From CALIKW01 sp038998005 (GTDB taxonomy: Archaea > Aenigmatarchaeota > Aenigmatarchaeia > CG10238-14 > SCSR01): a stretch of DNA of 10,867 bases. Where the stretch lies: positions 1 through 10,867 of the forward strand of contig JAVZIY010000021.1 in the NCBI GenBank assembly GCA_038998005.1, given 5' to 3'. The position numbers and the translations under genes were made by a program. Shown piece after piece: positions 1-5,611 of the stretch. Below the pieces are notes generated by a model that saw only the letters and a program-made list of their open reading frames with translations, did not search any database and was not told the origin of the DNA. Position 1 is the stretch's first letter. Each line of letters starts with the position of its first letter.

Positions 1-509
1 GAAAATCTCTTAACAGAATCAATTTTGCTAATTCTTAAAATAAAACGATTGTTGAATGCTTTAAAGATTGAAGATTCTATTTTTTTCTTAAATAAAAATT
101 TTTGGAAAAATTTAATTAATCTAATATCTTTTGACCATATTTCAATTTTAGGTCTCTCTCTATCAACTGTTATTGAACCATCACCAGCAATCCATCCTAA
201 GATAAAATCCATCACTTCTCTTTCATGTATTGATAAATTTATTCTAGATTTCTTGCCTCTAGGAATACCATAAATTTTATTTAGTTTTTCTTGAAGTTTC
301 TTATCCCAAACTCTTACAAGATATTTGTAATCTCCATAACCAGATGAAGATTTTGAGATACTGACTTTTTTGTTAGTTAATTCTTTAAGTAGTGGTATTA
401 CTTCTTTTTCTAAGAATTCTTTATCTCTGTTTACTATAATTATAGCACTTTCTTTTTTAGAGAGATGACCATCGCTTCCCACTATTCCCGCAAGCGTTGA
501 AAGTTTCAT
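1..509 (-). CDS. Intron-encoded LAGLIDADG homing endonuclease (3' end outside window)
   Basis: The frame opens at ATG 509-507 and stays open to the window edge (169 codons). It shows two LAGLIDADG motifs: LSTLAGIVGSDGHL near residues 3-16 and FILGWIAGDGSIT near residues 106-118. Each ends in the acidic residue (Asp) that binds the catalytic metal in this family. Two motifs in one chain point to a monomeric enzyme that cuts an intronless 23S gene at the insertion site so that the intron is copied in. The ATG lies about 47 nt inside intron I9, so the message is presumably the rRNA precursor or the excised intron. No frame break is visible, unlike the relics in other introns of this gene, so this is the one candidate for a still active element. 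A decay point could lie beyond the window. Confidence 0.85.
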   Translation of the reverse strand, partial: MKLSTLAGIVGSDGHLSKKESAIIIVNRDKEFLEKEVIPLLKELTNKKVSISKSSSGYGDYKYLVRVWDKKLQEKLNKIYGIPRGKKSRINLSIHEREVMDFILGWIAGDGSITVDRERPKIEIWSKDIRLIKFFQKFLFKKKIESSIFKAFNNRFILRISKIDSVKRF

Positions 510-556
510 AGATATATTACTCGCTCTATATCTATAAAGCTTACTGCACTCCTTTA
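1..556 (-). other. 23S rRNA intron I9, 5' part, insertion near E. coli position 2574
   Basis: The exon runs GGTTAAAAGGGGACGT, matching the archaeal A-loop 3' flank. At about 557 it stops matching: the expected GAGCTGGGTTTAG is replaced by AT-rich sequence that opens into a LAGLIDADG endonuclease gene. The intron continues past base 1, so its 3' splice site and the partner strand of a BHB cannot be seen and the 5' boundary is good to about 3 nt. The insertion lies between the A loop and the U2585 segment, in the peptidyl-transferase domain. Confidence 0.85.
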
Positions 557-654
557 ACGTCCCCTTTTAACCAGTGAACACCTGTACCCTTGGCCGCTAC
601 TGCACGGCCAGGAGAGGGGGAGCCGACAGCGAGGTAGCAACGCGCGGGGTCGAT

Positions 655-685
655 TTGCTCGTTACCTCTTGAAGAAGAGAAAACT
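655..685 (-). other. 31-nt mini-intron I8 in 23S rRNA (tip of helix 89)
   Basis: The conserved helix-89 tip, expected as GAGAGnCCnTATCGACCCCG, is split after CGAGAGCTCCT and resumes at ATCGACCCCG. A canonical BHB can be drawn: central helix GCTC/GAGC, bulges CTA and AAA, and an inner stem of GTT/AAC, a T-T mismatch and TCTCTT/AAGAGG closed by a CUUC loop. Cutting each bulge after its second base removes exactly 31 nt and restores a tip of the same length as in E. coli and archaeal 23S. It cannot encode a protein. The alternative is an unspliced expansion hairpin kept in the mature rRNA. Confidence 0.75.
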
Positions 686-1086
686 AGGAGCTCTCGCCCG
701 CCACAACTCTCTTATTCCCGGGGTAGCTTTTCTGAAGTCACCGACATCCATCAAGGACAACTCGGCGTATCGCTAGCCCATGCTTTCACAATTGGATTCA
801 TTGCTGTGTTGAATCCAATAAATGGTCCTTTTGCGCTTACACTCTACTCCCCATTTCTGACGGGGATGAGGACCACTTAGGGCGCTCATGATCTCCTGTC
901 ATGAGCGTACCGCCCCAGCCGAGCGGTCCACCAATCGGTGTCCCCTCGAGTTGAAGGTTAGCCGTACAGTTGCAAAAGGGCAGTGTTACATTGTTGCCTA
1001 TTCAAAGCCCAAAAGCTTTGACTTAACAGCTCCTGCCTACGCTATGCAATCACAACCATACAGCAACGACAGGCTACCGCAAAGCT

Positions 1087-1398
1087 TACCGCTGGAAAGA
1101 GCGAAAGCTTAATTTAGAAATTTTAAAGTTCATTAAAAGATTTTTTAATTGGGAAATATCCCAATTTTTTCCACACCTTAATTTTTAATAAAATCCATGG
1201 GTTTGAAAAACCGAAATTATCAACCAAAGTTGTAAATTTCTTTTCCCGTAAATTCTTATCATAAATCCTTTATATTTTTTATTAAATTCATCTTCTCCGA
1301 ATGTGAAACCAAACTCTTGCAAAATATTTTTAATTTATTCAAATAGAATACATATTTCCATCTCATACATGAACTCATACGCTTTCACTCATTTCCAT
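1087..1398 (-). other. 23S rRNA intron I7 (BHB type), near E. coli 2070
   Basis: AAGACCCCGTGG is interrupted and resumes as AGCTTTGCGGTAGCCTG; the joined product equals the archaeal consensus. The ends form a canonical BHB: central helix CCGT/GCGG, bulges GGA and TAA, and an inner helix starting TGGAAA/TTTCCA and continuing GAGTGAAAGC/GCTTTCGCTC. The cut falls after the second base of each bulge. The 312-nt AT-rich insert contains a broken endonuclease. The site is next to the A2058-A2062 segment that lines the peptide exit tunnel. Confidence 0.9.
1123..1334 (-). pseudogene. LAGLIDADG endonuclease relic in intron I7 (C-terminal end)
   Basis: Two reading frames in succession resemble the C-terminal third of an archaeal LAGLIDADG endonuclease. 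The first, from about 1334, includes FMIRIYGKRNLQLWL. The second includes GFSNPWILLKIKVWKKLGY and ends at a TAA (1125-1123). The second segment matches the familiar family ending in which a Gly-Phe-x-Asn-Pro block is followed by a Lys-rich WKK-G segment. The frames are joined by an apparent frameshift around 1240, and there is no start codon or LAGLIDADG motif upstream, so the N-terminal two thirds are lost. It should be inactive; the intron is kept only because it can be spliced out. Confidence 0.65.
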
Positions 1399-1489
1399 CC
1401 ACGGGGTCTTCTCTTCCCCCTGAGGGTCCGTGGCCTTTTCACCACGAAAGCAGGTTCGCCGAGCACCAGCCTGGGACAGCAAGGAAGAC

Positions 1490-1840
1490 GTTAAGCCCTT
1501 CATGCTTCGACAGAAACGAGCACTCCATAAAATTGAAGCAATCTTACCAACATAATCCTTTTTCTCGGATGTAATGGTGTAAAATTTTTATAAAACTTTA
1601 AAACATTATTTTTACCTATTATTACTAATCCATCTTGAGTTTTTCTAAGTTGCGAATAAATATTAAATTTATTTAAAATATCTCTGATGAAAATCAAATT
1701 TATTATTAGACGGTTTTGATAACGAACCATTTCTAATTGCTCCTAAAAGATATGCTAAATCTTTCATGCAAATATTCAATTTGAATTTCAAGATATACCT
1801 TTCTTACCACTGATGGTGGTAAAAGATTGCTTCAAAGGGA
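1490..1840 (-). other. 23S rRNA intron I6 (boundaries approximate), near E. coli 1980
   Basis: The exon ending GAATGAGGC is followed by about 350 nt of AT-rich, endonuclease-derived sequence before rRNA resumes in GTCTTCCTTGCTGTCCC. One BHB that can be drawn uses central TGAG/CTTA, bulges GCT and ACG and inner CCCTTTG/TGAAGGG. The product would be about 3 nt shorter than expected, so either end may be off by several bases. A perfect 13-bp inverted repeat (TTGAAGCAATCTT at 1835-1823, its complement at 1545-1533) also brings the ends of the insert together. Confidence 0.75.
1500..1767 (-). pseudogene. LAGLIDADG endonuclease relic in intron I6 (both ends present, middle lost)
   Basis: From ATG 1767-1765 the frame reads MKDLAYLLGAIRNGSLSK, a recognisable first LAGLIDADG motif whose usual catalytic Asp or Glu is replaced by Asn. 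This frame stops after 32 codons. An overlapping frame then runs to the TGA at 1502-1500 with LNKFNIYSQLRKTQ, LVIIGKNNVLKFYKN and LHPRKRIMLVRLLQF, typical of the family's C-terminal part (the HPRKR block). The second motif is missing and a frameshift joins the parts. An internal deletion and loss of the catalytic acid mark it as dead. The 76-codon frame at 1730-1500 is part of this relic, not a separate gene. Confidence 0.75.
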
Positions 1841-1878
1841 GCCTCATTCTCTTGGGTCGACATTTAATCGACAAGGGA

Positions 1879-2227
1879 ATGCGCTATAGGCAAGTTCTTC
1901 CATTTTGAGAATTTAGAAATTTTATCTGATGTGAAGTTCCAATTATTTTAAAAAATCTATGAGCATAAGTACCGTAAATTGTTAAATCAAAACTAGGATA
2001 ATTTTTTTCTTTTTTAGGACCACTTAGATGAGATTAAATATCAAAATCTTTTTCTAAAATTTCTTTCAATTGTTCCAGAACTAAACTTAGTTTTTTCTAT
2101 TGATGATACACTCGCTCTAATTTCATTTGGTTTAAAGCACATCTCTATGTTTATCTTCATGTTCATTGTTAAGTAATTGTTATTTTAATTTTCGCTTCTG
2201 TAGTAAATGGAAAGAACCTACCCATAT
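1879..2227 (-). other. 23S rRNA intron I5 (BHB type), near E. coli 1937
   Basis: This has the strongest splice structure in the gene: central helix GCGT/GCGC, bulges AGA and ATT, and an inner helix of about 21 bp joining TATGGGTAGGTTCTT to its partner just before GCGC. Cutting after the second bulge bases joins AGGTAGCGTAG to TCCCTTGTCGA, the same length as E. coli AGGTAGCGAAATTCCTTGTCGG. The 349-nt insert is AT-rich and holds an endonuclease relic. Its 5' neighbour I4 is only 11 nt away. Confidence 0.9.
1886..2168 (-). pseudogene. Probable LAGLIDADG endonuclease relic in intron I5
   Basis: Decayed coding sequence. An ATG at about 2163 gives a short frame (MNMKINIEMCFKPNEIRASV). A second frame, after a shift near a run of A residues, reads LEQLKEILEKDFDI, an in-frame TAA, then SHLSGPKKEKNYPSFDLTIY and YAHRFFKIIGTSHQIKF. 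The last piece resembles the C-terminal FFKxIGxSHPxK block of archaeal LAGLIDADG enzymes. Neither LAGLIDADG motif is recognisable. The family assignment rests on this C-terminal pattern and on the intron context, so it is moderate. Confidence 0.5.
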
Positions 2228-2238
2228 CTACGCTACCT

Positions 2239-2268
2239 ATGTCATGGGTCGAGTTTAATCAAACCCAT
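2239..2268 (-). other. 30-nt mini-intron I4 in 23S rRNA, near E. coli 1926
   Basis: The near-universal block after helix 69, expected as GACCnTCTTAAGGTAGCG, is split by 30 nt between GACCGTCTTA and AGGTAGCG. The insert folds into a hairpin (ATGGGTT/GACCCAT). A relaxed BHB fits: central GTC/GAC plus a T-T mismatch, bulges TAA and ATA, and a cut after the second base of each giving exactly the consensus. The precise cut could move by one base. It could also be a retained insertion, but the flanks form an inter-subunit bridge region where insertions would be surprising. Confidence 0.7.
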
Positions 2269-2480
2269 TAAGACGGTCAGAGTTACCGCCGCCGTTGACG
2301 AGGGCTTAGGCCGGTTGAAACCAGCTTTAACACACTCGCACTGGGCAGGCCTCACTGGCTATACAAAAGATTTCTCTTTAGCAGCCAGCTATGTTTTAGT
2401 TAAACAGTCGCCTCCTCCTTGTCACTGCGACCTATGCACCTCTGCATAGGCAACCCTTCTAGCTAACGTACGGGTCTAGA

Positions 2481-2598
2481 TTCGGCCAGATGCAGAAATT
2501 ATTTCTTTGATTTTTTCTAACAAAAAATTTTTAGGTCGTTAATTACTTATTTTAAAAATTTATGGGATTTACTATAAGTATAACATTTCTACATCTGT
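2481..2598 (-). other. 23S rRNA intron I3 (BHB type, no ORF), before E. coli ~1680
   Basis: The exon CTAGGGAAATCGGCAA is followed by 118 nt before TCTAGACCCGTACG, the counterpart of the CCCCGTAACTTCGGGAG segment. Canonical BHB: central helix CGGC/GCCG, bulges AAA and AAT, and a 13-bp inner helix CAGATGTAGAAAT/ATTTCTGCATCTG with one wobble. The joined exons have the expected length. The interior is very AT-rich with stops in all frames, so no protein is encoded. Confidence 0.9.
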
Positions 2599-3120
2599 TT
2601 GCCGATTTCCCTAGACTGGCATGACTCGACACACCATTGCCTTCTCAGCAAGGGTACCTGTATCGGTTCTCAGTACAGTCACAGACAATCCTTTCTAATT
2701 TCATTTTCAAGGGCTCTAGGAATTTGCTGAACTCCGCTATACAGCAGAGCTATTCACTACTTCAACTCATTCTCTCCTTGACGGAACTCCTGAGTTTTCA
2801 TAGTTTAACTTACGTCAGCATATCCTAAAGCGTCTGAAATTAGACTTGTGTTGCCACACGTATGTCTGTGGTATCTGAATATTAACAGATTTCCCTTCCT
2901 CTACAACAGTTAAGAGTAGAGTTAGGACTGACTAACTCACGACCAATAAATGTTGTCGTGAAACCCTTGCCCTTTAGGCGGAGAGGATTCTCACCTCTCT
3001 TTGATGCTACTACCGGCAGGATTTTCAATTCTATGTGGTCCACACCTGCTTACGCAGATGCTTCTACCCACACAGAACGCCTTCCTACACTATCGCTTTC
3101 GCGATCTGAGGTCTCGGTTC

Positions 3121-3814
3121 TCAGCATGAGCAAGAAAGAGCTAATAAAAAATTTTCGATTTTACTCATACTAAAAACAAATACGTTTTTGAGACTTTTGA
3201 AAAAATCTTTTGTCTTACTTATATGTTTTGTAAACACATATATCGGTATTCTGCCGTCAAATAATCGGTATCTATCCAAATTTCTTTTCAAATATTCATC
3301 AAACCCAAAGCCTTCTATCTCTACTCCAATATTCTGTTTTGTAGGATAAAAGTCAATAAGAATTTTTCTTCCATTGATATTGAACGGTTTTTCATATGCC
3401 TAATTTTAAATCTCGAGATTTTATTCCACCTCGTTTTGAAATTTCAAGACGCAACTTTTTAGGAAGATTTTTGGTGCGATTTTTACCACCTTTACTCGCA
3501 AATTTTTTCCAATTCATACCATACATTTCTTTCAATCTTGCTATTCCGATTTTTCCTCCAATAATCCCACCCTTTCTTGCACCCCAATAATCTTCAACTT
3601 TTTCAAATTTAAAGTCTGAAGTATCCATTCTGGATTGTTGTGCTTTTTGTAGAACTTTTTCTGGAAGGAAATATCTACCCTCTACATAATGCATGAAGGT
3701 CTTGTAGTTTATTCCAAGAAACGTAGAAAGCTTTTTCCAACTTTCAAATTTCTTGTGAATTTTAAACTGTTCAAGAAATTCTATTTGCTTTTCTTTTTCT
3801 ATTTTAAGTCTCAT
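3121..3814 (-). pseudogene. Intron I2 nuclease: HTH / glycine-rich region / PD-(D/E)XK-like domain, frameshifted
   Basis: From ATG 3814 a 140-codon frame shows an N-terminal helix-turn-helix-like region (residues about 20-55, WKKLSTFLGINYKTFMHYV). A basic glycine-rich stretch follows (GGIIGGKIG, ASKGGKNRT, SKRGGIKSR) before a TGA at 3394-3392. The adjacent frame starts directly at 3396 and continues 91 codons with ILIDFYPTKQNIGVEIEGFG and RLFDGRIPIYVF. The D-x(n)-E-x-E spacing and the DFY/EIEG pattern resemble PD-(D/E)XK nucleases, the fold used by homing enzymes such as I-Ssp6803I. The second frame lacks a start and is stopped just upstream, so the likeliest reading is one endonuclease split by a single-base indel near 3394. 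Its stop codon (3123-3121) lies inside the next rRNA exon. A sequencing error or recoding would make it functional. Confidence 0.7.
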
Positions 3815-3865
3815 TACCTTACTTACTCGTACACGTATTTATAATTTATATTTAACTCTTTCTTT
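3126..3865 (-). other. 23S rRNA intron I2 (BHB type), near E. coli 1143
   Basis: The exon ATGGACGGGAGTAA is separated from GCTGAGAACCGAG by 740 nt; the joined product aligns base for base in length with E. coli ACGGGGCTAAACCATGCACCGA. The ends form a canonical BHB: central GAGT/GCTC (one wobble), bulges AAA and ATG, and inner 9-bp helix AAGAAAGAG/CTCTTTCTT. It is the largest complete intron here and carries a nuclease gene of a different fold from its neighbours. Confidence 0.9.
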
Positions 3866-4289
3866 TTACTCCCGTCCATTTTCACCGCCCCAACTCTCGA
3901 GAAGTCCGTTATTACACGTTGATTATGCGATGGCTACTTCTAAGCCTACGCCCTTCTTGTTTTAGAGTTGGAACAAGCTTTATGAATTAGCTAAGATTAG
4001 GGACCTTAACCTCAGACTAGGTTGTTCCCTTTTCGGGTACTAAGCTTACCCCAGTACCCTCACTCCCATCTTCTTAGACGTTAACAGATTATGAGTTTGA
4101 CAGGAGAACTGGGAATTTCTTCCCTTGGCCCTCCAATCAGTTCTTTACCCTGTTAACTATCTCAGATGGGGCTGTGCTGAGACACATTTCGGAAGGAACT
4201 GGCTATCGCCGCTTTCGATTGGCTTTTCACCCCTAACCCCAGTTCACCCAAGTGAACTGCAGCTCAACAATGGTAGCGGACCTCCACGC

Positions 4290-4412
4290 AGCTTTCGCTA
4301 CGCTTCGTCCTAACCGGGGTTAGATCAAGCGACTTCCAGTCTTGCTCTTGTGACTTCAGGCCCTTTCAGACCTAGCGCCACGCTTTCGCTACGCGCCTTC
4401 GCTTTCGCTACG
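4290..4412 (-). repeat. Three copies of CGTAGCGAAAGC within 23S exon 2
   Basis: The 12-mer occurs at 4412-4401, 4393-4382 and 4302-4291 (rRNA sense). The first copy sits in the archaeal conserved GAGCCGTAGCGAAAGCGA context; the other two lie in variable hairpin positions and are closed by GAAA tetraloops. They look like a hairpin sequence copied within domain II. Confidence 0.5.
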
Positions 4413-4465
4413 GCTCAGCCTTTTCTGCTTAACCTCGCCACAAAAGCAAACTCCCTGCCCCGTGT

Positions 4466-4571
4466 TTTTCGCCAGAAAAATGCTCAATTTCTCATCCTTT
4501 AGTGGATGTTTAAAACCAACTTTTTCTAAAAATAGTTTACATTGCTTTTTACCACTAAAGTCAGTAAGCAC
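4466..4571 (-). pseudogene. LAGLIDADG endonuclease C-terminal fragment in intron I1
   Basis: About 35 codons inside I1 read, in one frame, KLFLEKVGFKHPLKDEKLSI, the C-terminal FLEKIGFKHPxKxxKL block seen at the end of the second LAGLIDADG half-domain. Nothing upstream remains: a TAA precedes the first codon. The frame runs on into rRNA exon sequence to about 4389, which is chance. This is a fossil of a former homing endonuclease rather than a gene. Confidence 0.6.
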
Positions 4572-4581
4572 TTATTCTGGA
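4466..4581 (-). other. 23S rRNA intron I1 (BHB type), near E. coli 570
   Basis: The exon GAGTCCGTTTCGGA resumes as ACACGGGGCAGGGAG after 116 nt; the join matches archaeal CCGTCTTGAAACACGGGCCAGG in length and bases. Canonical BHB: central helix TTCG/CGAA (perfect), bulges GAT and AAA, inner helix CCAGAA/TTCTGG with a weaker extension. The interior encodes only a fragment of an endonuclease, so this is an intron that has shrunk after losing its gene. Confidence 0.9.
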
Positions 4582-5218
4582 TCCGAAACGGACTCCATGA
4601 TCCTGTAATCTCTTACTCGTAAAAACTGCTTACGCAGTTCTCCTTCGTAAGAGAACCTTTCAGACCATGGATGACTATGACCAACAGGTTTCAAGTTCTT
4701 TTCATCTTCGGTGAAGAATGCTTTTCAGTTTTCAGTCACCTTACTTTTTCGCTATCGAACTCCAAACTTATTTAAGGTTAGCTCTTGATTGAGCCATCTT
4801 CCTGCTCTCTATCTAGAGAACAGTACTCTTTTCTCAAATCAACTTTCTAGTCTTCCTCTACGTGGCTATCACACTCTATGGCGCTGCGTTCCATCAGACT
4901 TCGAGTCGACTAGCTAAGTTATGCTGAGCTCCACATCTTAACTGTATTTCTACAGCAATTCGGTTTGCCTTTTTCGCCTTTCAGTCGCCCTTACTCAGCG
5001 AATCACATTTGTTTTCTTTTATCTCCGCTTACTAAGATGCTTCAATTCAGCGGGTTCCTCATCCTTTCGGATTGCTAGCCGAAGCTAGCGCGATGTCGCA
5101 TTCAATAATCCAAGGTTCAAAGGCTGCTTGCGCCTACCCTTGGCTTATCCCAGCTTGCTAGGATCTTCTTCAGAGTTTGGAGTCGAGCTATCCACCTGTT
5201 GGCTTCCTGCTCAGACCC

Positions 5219-5611
5219 TATCTTTTGCCTCTGCTGGTTTCATTGATCATAAAGATCTAAGTAACTCAAACTACCGTCTTTTTCTCATTTGCAAATTGCA
5301 TCAAAAGGTGTTCAACATTTCATTGTTACTTCAACCCTTACACCACAAAAAAATTTGTGATGCGCATTTATTTTCATCCATCATTTACCCCTGGACTTTT
5401 CATTGCATTTGCTCAATTTTGTTTTTAATTCATCTGGAAACCATACTTGATAGTATGGTCATTAATTGTTAGCATAAAGCTAACAGAAAAAGCATCATCT
5501 AGTCGCCTAATCAGCTGTTGCCTGTGTTAAATTAAGGCGCACATGTTATCACTTTAAGTAAGAAATTATATCTTTATAAGAGTATTTAAACTTTTTGTTT
5601 TATTAAATTTT
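5219..5611 (-). other. Leader region of the 23S rRNA gene, no coding gene
   Basis: About 390 bases between the apgM stop and the 23S 5' end. I find no tRNA, 5S or protein gene on either strand. Read in the rRNA direction it holds two TATA-like boxes (5590-5572), then three hairpins, then about 120 nt of unremarkable sequence before the rRNA. The hairpins are TGTTAGC/GCTAACA (5485-5467), CCATACT/AGTATGG (5458-5441) and CATCACAAA/TTTGTGGTG with a U-rich loop (5362-5341). They may be processing signals of the precursor. The U7 run in the third could instead end apgM read-through. Confidence 0.6.
5572..5596 (-). promoter_or_regulatory. Putative archaeal promoter of the 23S rRNA gene
   Basis: A-rich sequence AAAAAG followed by TTTAAATA (5590-5583) looks like a BRE plus TATA box; a second candidate, TTATAAAG, lies at 5579-5572. 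Transcription would start about 25 nt downstream, near 5560 or 5548, giving a leader of roughly 330-340 nt. The position immediately after apgM and the absence of upstream rRNA genes make an own promoter necessary, but which box is used cannot be told. Confidence 0.45.

Larger units (their letters stand above)
1..5218 (-). rRNA. rrl: 23S ribosomal RNA, intron-interrupted, 3' end beyond the window
   Basis: Large-subunit rRNA read on the minus strand, recognised by conserved blocks in the right order. These are GGTGGATAGCTCG near the 5' end (5196-5184), CTGAATTGAAGCATCTTAGT (5050-5031), GGCTTAGAAGTAGCCATC of the GTPase centre (3946-3929), GGTAACTCTGACCGTC of helix 69, AAGACCCCGTGG (1410-1399), AAAGCTACCCCGGG (about 730-717), CCTCGCTGTCGGCTC (636-622) and GGTGTTCACTGG of the A loop. 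Deduced exons are about 5218-4582, 4465-3866, 3125-2599, 2480-2269, 2238-2228, 1878-~1841, ~1489-1399, 1086-686 and 654-~557. They total about 2.6 kb, matching E. coli positions 1 to about 2574. The 5' end is an estimate, set about 22 nt before GGTGGAT. Exons are richer in GC than the AT-rich introns. No 16S or tRNA gene lies upstream; apgM does. The last 45 positions of the peptidyl-transferase region and domain VI are outside the window. Confidence 0.95.

Noticed and set aside
25..273. Plus-strand frame of 82 codons
   Set aside because: It is antisense to the LAGLIDADG gene, whose minus-strand frame has clear catalytic motifs.
1879..2268. Group I intron at the classic site after helix 69
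   Set aside because: I could not find the paired P7/P3 core. Two separate BHB motifs explain the region and give exact exon lengths.
3396..3590. Plus-strand frame rich in Phe and Pro
   Set aside because: Antisense shadow of the lysine- and glycine-rich intron I2 nuclease.
4389..4571. Minus-strand 60-codon frame as a real gene
   Set aside because: Its second half is 23S exon; only the part inside intron I1 is of protein origin, and it is a fragment.
4383..4600. A second intron around the repeated hairpins in exon 2
   Set aside because: Sequence on both sides and through the repeats follows the archaeal 23S consensus with only hairpin-length variation.
888..5472. Many short plus-strand open frames (for example 888-1112, 2207-2449, 2637-2828, 2958-3173, 4125-4313, 5128-5472)
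   Set aside because: They run antisense to conserved 23S exons or the rRNA leader and show no protein-like features.
5219..5611. tRNA, 5S rRNA or C/D box sRNA in the leader
   Set aside because: No T-arm GTTCnAnnC, no cloverleaf and no 5S consensus. GATGA and CTGA words occur but without convincing box spacing.
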